Shown: positions 23,737 through 31,176 of the stretch, in pieces
How the letters are laid out: every line of letters starts with the position of its first letter
Position numbering within the stretch: the stretch's first letter is position 1
Made by a program: the position numbers and the translations under genes
Notes under the pieces: generated by a model
The model's input: the letters and a program-made list of their open reading frames with translations, nothing else
What the model was told of the DNA's origin: nothing
Databases searched by the model: none
DNA from: Enterobacteriaceae bacterium
GTDB taxonomy: Bacteria; Pseudomonadota; Gammaproteobacteria; Enterobacterales; Enterobacteriaceae
NCBI GenBank assembly: GCA_902363335.1
Contig: CABIZV010000004.1
Span: 310,001 to 374,000 of the forward strand
Length of the DNA stretch: 64,000 bases
Direction: 5' to 3'

Positions 23737-24557
23737 CAGGGCAGTTGCTCCGCTTTTTGCCGCAGCTGCTGTAGCGCTTGCGGCGTGCGTGGGCCAAAGC
23801 CGAGCAGCGCCATATCATCCACCACCAGCACCTGCTTATTACGGCCCGCCGGTGTCTGTGCCAGACCCGGCAGCTTCCATAGCGAGGCCTCACCGCCCAT
23901 GCCCTTCAAACCCTCAGCGGAGATAACCACCAGATCTGGCAGGCTGGCGATGACGCCTTCCTGCGACATGGTGCGGTAATGGTCAAATCCCTGCATGGCG
24001 TTCTGTAATCCGGCAAGCTTGATAGCGCTGTCCGCCGCCGTTTGTTGACCGGCAACCAGGGCACCGGAACCCCCGTGGCTGAGAATAAACAGCACGCGTT
24101 TGTTCAGCGGCTGCGTCGGGATTTTTGCCATTTCAGCGTCCAGCGTCTGGCGCAGAGTTTCGCCCTGCGCCTGTTTACCCAACGCCTCGGCAATCACGCT
24201 CACTTTGCTATCCATTGCCTCTGCGTTATATCCCCCGGGGACGCTGACCACCTTCACTTTGCTCTCCTGCACTTTCTGCAAGACCAGTGACGGCTGTGCC
24301 TGGCTGCTTGCGAGCACCAGCGTCGGGCGCAGCGAGAGAATGCCTTCGGTATTGAGCTGACGCAGATAACCGACGTCAGGCAGAGAGGTGGCTTCCGCTG
24401 GCCACTGGCTGGTGCTGTCGCGTGCGACGAGCGCCGAATGTGCCCCAAGGGCATAGACTATCTCAGTGACGTCGCCCCCCAGCGTCACGACTCTCTCCTG
24501 GGAGGCTGCAAAGGCCATTAATGGCAGCGCGGCAATCAGGGCAAGCAGGCGTCTCAT
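23736..24557 (-). CDS. hmuT: Periplasmic heme-binding protein HmuT
   Basis: A 273-residue substrate-binding protein with a Sec signal peptide (MRRLLALIAALPLMAFA). The mature protein has the cluster A-III (BtuF/ShuT) layout. Tyr64 in DVGYLRQLNTEG occupies the position of the heme-ligating tyrosine described for Shigella ShuT. It delivers heme from the outer-membrane receptor HmuR to HmuUV. It overlaps hmuS by 4 bp. Confidence 0.93.
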   Translation of the reverse strand: MRRLLALIAALPLMAFAASQERVVTLGGDVTEIVYALGAHSALVARDSTSQWPAEATSLPDVGYLRQLNTEGILSLRPTLVLASSQAQPSLVLQKVQESKVKVVSVPGGYNAEAMDSKVSVIAEALGKQAQGETLRQTLDAEMAKIPTQPLNKRVLFILSHGGSGALVAGQQTAADSAIKLAGLQNAMQGFDHYRTMSQEGVIASLPDLVVISAEGLKGMGGEASLWKLPGLAQTPAGRNKQVLVVDDMALLGFGPRTPQALQQLRQKAEQLP

Positions 24558-25582
24558 GCAGGCTGTCCTTCTGCCGTCAGTGCGTCAACCTGCGCCCGCC
24601 ACTGTGTCTGCTCCGGTTGTCCTTCCGTGCGTTGACCAAACAGCTGGGCAATCTGCGTTCCGTCTTTGGCAAACAGCTCAAGGCTTGTCACATGACCGTC
24701 GACGGTGGGTTTACGGGTGACCCAGCTTTCGGCAATGTGCTCTTCCATCAAATGAAGGGTAAAGGTCGGGTTGAAGATGTTCAGCCAGCCTTTCATCGGC
24801 ACCACTTTTTCAATTTTACCGGTGAAGATCTGCACGCAGCCGGTGTTACCGACGAACACCATGATCTCGTTAGCCTCCTGATGCGCGGCGTCAAGAACCT
24901 GCGCCAGTGCGCTGTTTGGCACTTTACAGGCGAGATCGTCGCCGACCAGTTCAAAGGTCTGCTGGCGGGTCAGATTATGGCGTTTCATCAACATGAAGAA
25001 CTGGTGAACGTCGGTCATGGCGCGCCATTCTTGATCAACCGTCTGCGCATCGGCGGTCGTCGCTGCACTCACTGCCTCTTTGGCTTTCAATACCAGCGGT
25101 GCATTTTCGGCGCTGATAAAACGCTGTAAAACCTCGTCCCAGGCAGCGTTATCGGTGTTGTCGGTAGCATAGACCTTCAGCACCGCATTACCCTGATGGT
25201 CAAAGAATTGCATGCTCTGGCGTTCGCCGCGTGCGTTGGTTTCTTGCACATGGAACGCGCTCGCCCACTGATGTAAGAACAGACGCAGGTCGAGCGCGCG
25301 CGGATTCAGCACCAGCCCAGCATGGCCGCTCAGATGCTGATTGGTGAACGCGCCCACCTGCTCGTGTACCGCGTACTCGTTACGGCAGATGCATTTGGTT
25401 TCGCCCACGGCTTCCAGCGCACCCAAAATCTCGCGAACTTCGCCCTGCAAACGCTTCGCATCGTGGCCGACGCGAGCAAACGTCAGTTCGGCTTCGCTGA
25501 TATTCATTAAACCTGCGATGTCGCGGGCGTATTTGCCTGGGTTTTGTTCTTTTAGCTCAAGCCAGCGCGTGTAGTGGTTCAT
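24554..25582 (-). CDS. hmuS: Heme-degrading/heme-trafficking protein HmuS (ChuS family)
   Basis: 342 residues, the same length as E. coli O157 ChuS, with the two-fold repeated HemS/ChuX domain. His193 in TDVHQFFMLMKRH is at the position of the heme-ligand His193 of ChuS, a cytoplasmic protein that binds heme and can degrade it to release iron. The gene lies between hmuR and hmuT. The locus has no chuW/chuX/chuY-type anaerobic heme-degradation genes. Confidence 0.94.
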   Translation of the reverse strand: MNHYTRWLELKEQNPGKYARDIAGLMNISEAELTFARVGHDAKRLQGEVREILGALEAVGETKCICRNEYAVHEQVGAFTNQHLSGHAGLVLNPRALDLRLFLHQWASAFHVQETNARGERQSMQFFDHQGNAVLKVYATDNTDNAAWDEVLQRFISAENAPLVLKAKEAVSAATTADAQTVDQEWRAMTDVHQFFMLMKRHNLTRQQTFELVGDDLACKVPNSALAQVLDAAHQEANEIMVFVGNTGCVQIFTGKIEKVVPMKGWLNIFNPTFTLHLMEEHIAESWVTRKPTVDGHVTSLELFAKDGTQIAQLFGQRTEGQPEQTQWRAQVDALTAEGQPA

Positions 25583-25630
25583 TGTCTCTTCCTTCCTGAT
25601 AATGGCCCGGCAAATTACCGGGCCGAGTGA

Positions 25631-27616
25631 TTACCATTGATAGCTTACGAACAGTTTGCCGCTGCGGCCGTCCTGCGGAATGCCCTGTGGTGACCAGTAC
25701 TCTTTATCGAATGCGTTGCCCAGCACCAGCGTGGTGGTCATGCCTTTCAGCGCCTGCTGTCCCTGATAGCTGACGTAGAAGTCGTTCACCGCGTAGCCCG
25801 GCTGCTTGCTATAAGTGCTGCTGACGTGCGTTGAACGGTCGGCAAAGGTGCCAATCCAGCCCACTGAGAAACCGCTATGCGCCACCGGAATATCCAGTTT
25901 GCTGGTCACGGTGTCTGGGTTAATGCTGGAGATGTATTCCCCTGTCTCTGTATCTTTGCCGCGCGTACGGTTATAGGCCACGTCGAGGCTGAACAGGTCG
26001 GCGGTGTATTTGGTCATCACGTCCCAGCCCCAGATTTTGGCATTAGGGACGTTATAAGACATGGTGGTTCGGGCGGCGAAATCGACGGTGGTCGAGATGT
26101 AATCTTTTGCTTTGGTATCAAAGTAACTGGCTTTGAATTCCAGCGCGTCGTTGGACAGCATCAGGTTGTCAAAGCGCAGGCCGAAACCGTATTCCTGAGT
26201 TTCGTTGGTTTCCGGGCGCAGATTCGGGTTAGGTACCCAATAGTTAGTGTAGAAGCTGCCGATGGAGAAGTGCTTCTCATCGTTATACATCTCACCCATG
26301 GTTGGCGCGCGGAAGGCCTGTGCGTATGAACCAAACAGCATCAACCAGTCGGTTGGGCTGATGGTCATGCCGCCGCGAGATGACCATTTATCGGTATCCA
26401 CATCCGCATAGCCGTCGCTGCTGCCGCGATAGTTATCGTAACGGGTGCCGCCGAGTAAAGTGACGGGCAGGTCGCGTAGGGTGATTTCATCTTGCAACCA
26501 GCCGGAGCTGAAATCGATTTTGGCATCCGGGAAGCCGGTAGCCGCGCCGCTTGGGCTCTGCTCCTGGCGATAGTACTCGCCGCCGTAGGTCAGCAGGTTT
26601 GAGGTAAACGAATCGCTGAACAAACGGGTGCGGTTTTCAACTTTCCCGCCTTTGGTGGTCTGCTCGCGGTACTCATTGGTGTTATCGAGATTTTGCGCGT
26701 TGATTCGGGCTTCCGACCAGTAGACTTTGGCATCGGCATTCAGCCAGTCGTTGCCCTGTGGAGCGATTTTATACGCCAGCTGTGCATCGCGCTGAATGGT
26801 TGAGCGGTCAACCATTGGATTGCTGGTGGTTGAGGCTTCAATTTCCTGCGGATTTTTCGGTTCTTGCGCTTTATTGTTGTAGTAGCGGAAGGAGCCGGAG
26901 AGCGATTGCGCCGCGTCCATCTGCCACGTACCTTTCGCCAGCATATTGTTGATGGCTTCATCGTTAGGCGCGGTAGAACCGTCACTTTGTTTAAGATCGC
27001 CACGATCGCGGCTGGACCAGGCGACTAAACCGTCGAGGTTATCAGTGCGACCAAAGGCGCTGGCGCCCATGCCCAGGCTGTGATCGCCGGTTGCCCCCAT
27101 GCCAAACACGCGGAAACCGCTGTTCTGGCCTTCCATCAGCAGATCTTTCGCATCCACCGTGTCGTAAGAAATCACCCCGCCCAGCGCGCCGCTGCCGTAA
27201 AGCTGGGCCGACGGCCCGCGCACCACTTCAATACGTTTAATCAGCGCCGGATCGAGGAAGGTACTGTTGAGGTGACCGGTATCGGTTCCCTGGCGTACGC
27301 CGTCAACCAACACCAGAACCCCGCGACGATCGTAACCGCGCATGTTGATGTCCTGACCGTTGGTGCGCCCCGTACCGCTGAGCATAATGCCCGGCACGCT
27401 ACGCAGCAGATCCGCCGCCGAACTGGCGGTCTGGTTTTCAGGCGCAGAGGTATCGATAACGCTCACCATCATCGGCGCTTCAAAGGTACTACGTGCGTTG
27501 CCCGTGGCGGTGACGGTAAGGGTCTCTGTTTGAGCAAAAGCGCAAGCCGGGAGGAAACTACTGATGGTCAGCGCTAACAGTGAAGGGCGCAGCGGGGCGT
27601 ATTGCAGGCGTAACAT
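25631..27616 (-). CDS. hmuR: TonB-dependent heme receptor HmuR
   Basis: A 661-residue outer-membrane receptor. A signal peptide is followed by a TonB box (ETLTVTATG), a plug domain (about residues 45-160, RGYDRRGVLVLVDGVRQG) and a 22-strand barrel ending in the aromatic terminus FVSYQW. FRAPTMGEMYND followed by NPNLRPE is the FRAP/NPNL signature of heme/hemoglobin receptors, and a histidine lies between them. It takes up heme or hemoproteins using TonB energy. Transcribed from the Fur-boxed promoter upstream of hemP, or from its own promoter in the 82-bp gap. Confidence 0.95.
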   Translation of the reverse strand: MLRLQYAPLRPSLLALTISSFLPACAFAQTETLTVTATGNARSTFEAPMMVSVIDTSAPENQTASSAADLLRSVPGIMLSGTGRTNGQDINMRGYDRRGVLVLVDGVRQGTDTGHLNSTFLDPALIKRIEVVRGPSAQLYGSGALGGVISYDTVDAKDLLMEGQNSGFRVFGMGATGDHSLGMGASAFGRTDNLDGLVAWSSRDRGDLKQSDGSTAPNDEAINNMLAKGTWQMDAAQSLSGSFRYYNNKAQEPKNPQEIEASTTSNPMVDRSTIQRDAQLAYKIAPQGNDWLNADAKVYWSEARINAQNLDNTNEYREQTTKGGKVENRTRLFSDSFTSNLLTYGGEYYRQEQSPSGAATGFPDAKIDFSSGWLQDEITLRDLPVTLLGGTRYDNYRGSSDGYADVDTDKWSSRGGMTISPTDWLMLFGSYAQAFRAPTMGEMYNDEKHFSIGSFYTNYWVPNPNLRPETNETQEYGFGLRFDNLMLSNDALEFKASYFDTKAKDYISTTVDFAARTTMSYNVPNAKIWGWDVMTKYTADLFSLDVAYNRTRGKDTETGEYISSINPDTVTSKLDIPVAHSGFSVGWIGTFADRSTHVSSTYSKQPGYAVNDFYVSYQGQQALKGMTTTLVLGNAFDKEYWSPQGIPQDGRSGKLFVSYQW

Positions 27617-27698
27617 AACAACTCTCCATGAGAAATTGAAAAGCGCTTGCTGCCTGGGATAACCTGGGTGGCTGGCGGAATTGAAAAAGTTTGAGTCT

Positions 27699-27896
27699 TT
27701 ATTTAGTCAAAATGAGCTTGCCGGACTGCGTCTGACGTAGCAGGTAGTGCTGATCGTTATGTTCAATTAGCACCCATCCTTCTTCACCAAGCAGCGCCTT
27801 ACTCTTTATCATCGGCTTGGATCGAGAAGGGGAAAGCGGCGCATTTTCTTTTTTTATTGCTGCCGGGGATTCGTGCATATTGTCGTCACTCGCCAT
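27699..27896 (-). CDS. hemP: HemP/HmuP small hemin uptake protein
   Basis: A 65-residue protein whose C-terminal half fits the HemP family: SKALLG...WVLIEHNDQHYLLRQTQSGKLILTK. HemP/HmuP proteins head many heme-uptake loci and act in some bacteria as regulators required for full receptor expression. The first ATG of the frame is used; an internal ATG (NMHESP) at residue 7 is an alternative. It is the first gene after the Fur box. Confidence 0.9.
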   Translation of the reverse strand: MASDDNMHESPAAIKKENAPLSPSRSKPMIKSKALLGEEGWVLIEHNDQHYLLRQTQSGKLILTK

Positions 27897-27921
27897 AAAA
27901 TGATGATGAAATGTAACTATC

Positions 27922-27940
27922 GAGAATGATTATCGTTAGG
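27922..27940. promoter_or_regulatory. Fur box upstream of hemP-hmuRSTUV
   Basis: GAGAATGATTATCGTTAGG matches 14 of 19 positions of the Fur consensus and overlaps a second partial array (GATAAGCATTCTC, 27940-27952 region). It lies 26 bp before the hemP start. Iron-replete repression of the heme operon is the expected effect. Confidence 0.75.
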
Positions 27941-28044
27941 ATAAGCATTCTCATCAAGAACTTTTTCGTAAATCTGTGTCTAAGGCGAAATTAGCGAAGA
28001 ACAGGCAAAATTTTGCTTTAAAACTCGCTGCCTTGCTCATATTA

Positions 28045-28067
28045 AATGTGTATTATTAATGCATCTT
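28045..28067. promoter_or_regulatory. NsrR-like operator of ygbA
   Basis: TAATGCATCTT (28057-28067) is a 10/11 match to the NsrR half-site in inverse orientation. A weaker half (AATGTGTATTA, 28045-28055) is separated from it by one base, giving the 11-1-11 layout. It overlaps the likely -10 region of ygbA, as expected for nitric-oxide-relieved repression. Confidence 0.6.
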
Positions 28068-28086
28068 TATTGGTGAGGAACAGGCA

Positions 28087-28431
28087 ATGGCAGGCAAACG
28101 CATCGACCGTGAAAAACGGACAATCCGCAGCATGGTGAAACTCTATCAGCACCGCTGCTCGGATGCTCTGGCGGATGCCGCACACTACCAGGAGCTTAAC
28201 GACTATGCCGATAAACGGCTGGATAAATGTGTGTTTGGTGAAGACAAGCCCGCCTGCAAGCAGTGCCCGGTACATTGCTATCAACCCGCTAAGCGTGAAG
28301 AGATGAGGCAGATCATGCGCTGGGCGGGACCAAGAATGCTCTGGCGCCACCCGATCCTCACCCTGCGCCATCTGATCGATGACCGCCGCCCCGTGCCTGA
28401 ATTACCGGAAAAATATCGGCCGAAAAAATAG
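28087..28431 (+). CDS. ygbA: YgbA, nitrous-oxide-stimulated-promoter family protein
   Basis: A 114-residue cytoplasmic protein of the YgbA family, named from its nitrosative-stress-responsive promoter. Its cysteines are arranged as Cys48, Cys57, Cys60 and Cys64 (CVFGEDKPACKQCPVHC), which could bind a metal or an iron-sulfur cluster. The biochemical function is not settled. In K-12 ygbA lies directly between mutS and fhlA; here about 10 kb of accessory genes separate it from mutS and 5 kb from fhlA. It converges on the AraC gene with three bases between stops. Confidence 0.9.
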   Translation: MAGKRIDREKRTIRSMVKLYQHRCSDALADAAHYQELNDYADKRLDKCVFGEDKPACKQCPVHCYQPAKREEMRQIMRWAGPRMLWRHPILTLRHLIDDRRPVPELPEKYRPKK

Positions 28432-28434
28432 CGC

Positions 28435-29256
28435 TTACACGGTGCGGCAGTGGCGTCGATATTCCGAGGGCGACCGGGCCGTGTGCTTGCGAAAAATCCG
28501 GCAGAAATAGTTGCTGTCCTCAAAGCCGCAGTGGTGGGCAATTTCTTTGATTTTCATCTCATAGCCGCGCAGTAATTTCTTCGCCAGTTCCAGACGCACG
28601 GCGGTCAGATACTCGTTAAAACCCACGGTGCTGGATTTCTGAAACAGATGGGACAGGTAGTTTGGCGTGATGTGGAATTTCTTCGCCACCGTCTCCCGGC
28701 TTAACGCTTCGGCCGCATGCTCATCAATATATTCCCGAATTGCCATAAACAGCTCTTTGCTCTTGCTGACCGTATCTGCCAGATGCGTGAGCTGGTCAAT
28801 GCAGTGGCTCAGTAAACCACTCAGCACTATCTGCGCCGTGGGCATCACCGGGCGGATCGCCAGCTCGTTCATCGCCAGCAGCAGATACGACCCGACCCGT
28901 GGCCCCAGGCGCGCGACGTGCTGCTTGCGGATCTCAACAAATTTTTCGCCATCAAAGCGTTGCAGGCTAAAGCCCAGTTTTTGTTTGCTGAACAGAATGC
29001 TTAATGTGCTCGCTGGCCCCTGCCAGTGCGGGGCGCTCCAGCGGCCGCTGGGGATATACAACGCCTGGAGTGGGGTAAGCGGTGCGCTCAGACAACCATC
29101 CGCCAGTTCGCCCTCCAGCACAATCTCAAGCCGTGGAAACGGTACGCTCATCGCCAGCTCGGATGCGGGCTGGGCGGTTTGTGGAAAACGAACAACAAGG
29201 TCACCCTGCTGAGCCAATAACTGCTCTAACACGGCAACCAGGGAGTGCTCTGACAT
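28435..29256 (-). CDS. AraC-family transcriptional regulator
   Basis: A 273-residue regulator. The C-terminal two-helix-turn-helix DNA-binding domain is clear (about residues 175-270: LSRETVAKKFHITPNYLSHLF and IKEIAHHCGFEDSNYFCRIFRKH). The N-terminal 160 residues form a probable cupin-like ligand domain of unknown specificity. I prefer the ATG at 29256 (MSEHSLVAV), which has AGGA at good spacing; the frame is open to 29298. It is divergent from the dioxygenase gene across 160 bp, the usual layout for an activator and its target. No family-level ligand can be read. Confidence 0.88.
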   Translation of the reverse strand: MSEHSLVAVLEQLLAQQGDLVVRFPQTAQPASELAMSVPFPRLEIVLEGELADGCLSAPLTPLQALYIPSGRWSAPHWQGPASTLSILFSKQKLGFSLQRFDGEKFVEIRKQHVARLGPRVGSYLLLAMNELAIRPVMPTAQIVLSGLLSHCIDQLTHLADTVSKSKELFMAIREYIDEHAAEALSRETVAKKFHITPNYLSHLFQKSSTVGFNEYLTAVRLELAKKLLRGYEMKIKEIAHHCGFEDSNYFCRIFRKHTARSPSEYRRHCRTV

Positions 29257-29416
29257 GCTCATGTCCTGATTATTATTCTGGATTATGAATCTCATCACAC
29301 TTTATTTTGCTGCACACAAAAATCCAGTGTTGTGTAGCTATCTCATACAGAAAGCCAATCCGCAGTGCAGTAACTTTTCATACATGTTGTGAAATGGTTA
29401 ACAAAAGAGAGGCGAT

Positions 29417-30184
29417 ATGGACAAGCAAGCGGCATTCTGGCTGGAAGCATTGGGCGCCAACGGCGAACTGTCAGCCACCATGAAACACGAACTGGATACC
29501 CAGGGCTACACGATTGTCCACGGCGTTGCCGATGCTGACTGGCTGGCGGCAATGCGTGAACGAATTGATTATCTGGTCGAGAAAGAAGGGGAGAATCTGG
29601 CGGTTGAACACCATCAGGAAGAGACGGCGACGCGGGTGGCGAATTTGGTGAATAAAGGCGTGGTGTGGGAAAAGGTGTGGGCGCATCCGCTGGTGCTATC
29701 AGCGTGTCGCTATATCTTCGACGGTGAGTTTAAAATCTCCAGCCTTAACGCCCGTGAAGCACTGTACAACGGCGGCCACCAGCCGCTGCATGCCGACTGG
29801 AAAAAGCCACGCCCGGATTTTCCAAAGGTTCACCTGGTCAACACCATCTGGGCGATTGACGATCTGTACGCCGCCAACGGTGCGCCACGGATTATTCCCG
29901 CCACCCATTTGCGCCCGGAACTGCCGGAAGATGTGTTAGACGATGTGGGGCTGCCGCACCCGGACGAAGTGATTTTTGAAGCCCCGGCGGGCAGCGTGAT
30001 GATCTATAACGCCCACGCCTGGCACGGCGGCACCACCAACCGCGAAGGCTCGCGCCGCCGCGTGCTGCATGGGTTGTATATCGACCGGGCAGATACCGCC
30101 CAGCAGGACCAGCGCCGCTGGCTGACGCCAGAAACGGCGAGCCGTTTAACGCCTGCGCAGAAGTGGCTACTGGACGTGGAATAA
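29417..30184 (+). CDS. Phytanoyl-CoA dioxygenase (PhyH)-family Fe(II)/2-oxoglutarate enzyme
   Basis: A 255-residue enzyme of the PhyH/ectoine-hydroxylase superfamily. The facial triad is visible as His125-x-Asp127 (QPLHADW) and His203 (AHAWHGG); conserved arginines about ten residues later (GSRRRVLHG) can bind 2-oxoglutarate. Such enzymes hydroxylate or dealkylate small substrates with O2 and 2-oxoglutarate. The substrate is unknown. It is transcribed from the region shared with the divergent AraC gene (ribosome site GAGAGG) and converges with the glycyl radical activase gene across a REP pair. Confidence 0.87.
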   Translation: MDKQAAFWLEALGANGELSATMKHELDTQGYTIVHGVADADWLAAMRERIDYLVEKEGENLAVEHHQEETATRVANLVNKGVVWEKVWAHPLVLSACRYIFDGEFKISSLNAREALYNGGHQPLHADWKKPRPDFPKVHLVNTIWAIDDLYAANGAPRIIPATHLRPELPEDVLDDVGLPHPDEVIFEAPAGSVMIYNAHAWHGGTTNREGSRRRVLHGLYIDRADTAQQDQRRWLTPETASRLTPAQKWLLDVE

Positions 30185-30204
30185 CGCCATGCATTAGCGT
30201 TTTT

Positions 30205-30287
30205 TGTAGGCCCGATAAGCGTAGCGCCATCGGGCAATTTGTTGCGTCGTGCCGGATGGCGGCGTAAACGCCTTATCCGGCCTACAG
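30205..30287. repeat. REP/BIME pair
   Basis: Two E. coli-type REP units in opposite orientation: TGTAGGCCCGATAAGCG... at 30205-30237 and GCCGGATGGCGGCGTAAACG... at 30251-30287. They lie between the convergent dioxygenase and activase genes, a typical BIME site. Confidence 0.88.
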
Positions 30288-30300
30288 GTTTTATACAGGA

Positions 30301-31176
30301 CTAGCCTCCCATCACCACCCGATATCCCGCCTGCTCTACCATCGCCTGAATCGGTGCAATCTCCTCGGTCTCCGGCGCTTTTATCCCCGCCATCGACCAC
30401 TCGCGCTCCAGCAGAGAATACTTCGGCTCGCCGTACTGATGGAACGGCAACAAATGCACTTCCTCAACCGCTAGCGGTGCCAGAAACGCCAGAATCTGCG
30501 CGACGTTCTCGGTATTGAGGGTGTAACCGGGGATCAGCGGCAGTCGCGGAATGACCTTAATCCCTTCCGCGACCAGCAAACGAAAATTCTCCAGCACCCG
30601 CGGCTGATTCATACTCAGCACCTGCCGCGCTTTTTCTGTCTCCATGATTTTCAAATCAAACAGCACTTCGTCGCAGGCCTGTGCCAGTGGCAGCAGGCGG
30701 CGAGGGGAGGTGTCGCCGGCGGTTTCGATGGCGGTGTGGATCCCCCACTGCTTCAGGCGCTGTAAAAAGCGGGTTGCAAACTCGGCCTGCATCAGCACTT
30801 CACCGCCGGAGAGCGTTACTCCGCCGCCGGAAGCGCGAAAAAACACCTCATCTTTCAGTACTTCCCGCTCCAGCTCATCCAGCGTGACATCGCGACCGAT
30901 TTGTTCCCACGCCCCTGACGGGCATTCGACCGCATCTTGTTGGCAGGTGGCGCAATGTAAGCATTTACTCTCCCGGCGAACGGTCTCAAATTTCGGCGAC
31001 ATGGATTCCGGGTTGGCGCACCACGGGCAGGAGTGTGGGCAGCCTTTGAAAAAGACTACCGTGCGGATGCCGTGACCATCGTTTAACGAATAGCGCTGGA
31101 TATTGAAAATGCGCGCCGTGTCGGCGCGCGTCTCAATCACCTCACAGCTGATGCGCGGTGCGGCGGATAATGTCAT
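30301..31176 (-). CDS. pflC: Glycyl radical enzyme activating protein (PflC-like radical SAM)
   Basis: A 291-residue radical SAM activase, closely similar to E. coli PflC. The cluster motif CPHSCPWC provides Cys46, Cys50 and Cys53, and a ferredoxin-type insert (CLHCATCQQDAVECP) follows. It installs the glycyl radical on the adjacent PflD-like enzyme under anaerobiosis. I chose ATG 31176 (MTLSAAPRIS), which aligns with PflC and has AAGGAG upstream; the frame is open to 31203. It overlaps the 3' end of the pflD-like gene by 35 bp. Confidence 0.9.
   Translation of the reverse strand: MTLSAAPRISCEVIETRADTARIFNIQRYSLNDGHGIRTVVFFKGCPHSCPWCANPESMSPKFETVRRESKCLHCATCQQDAVECPSGAWEQIGRDVTLDELEREVLKDEVFFRASGGGVTLSGGEVLMQAEFATRFLQRLKQWGIHTAIETAGDTSPRRLLPLAQACDEVLFDLKIMETEKARQVLSMNQPRVLENFRLLVAEGIKVIPRLPLIPGYTLNTENVAQILAFLAPLAVEEVHLLPFHQYGEPKYSLLEREWSMAGIKAPETEEIAPIQAMVEQAGYRVVMGG

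Noticed and set aside
24521..25129. 202-codon plus-strand frame over hmuT-hmuS
   Set aside because: Antisense to two overlapping, well-recognised heme genes.
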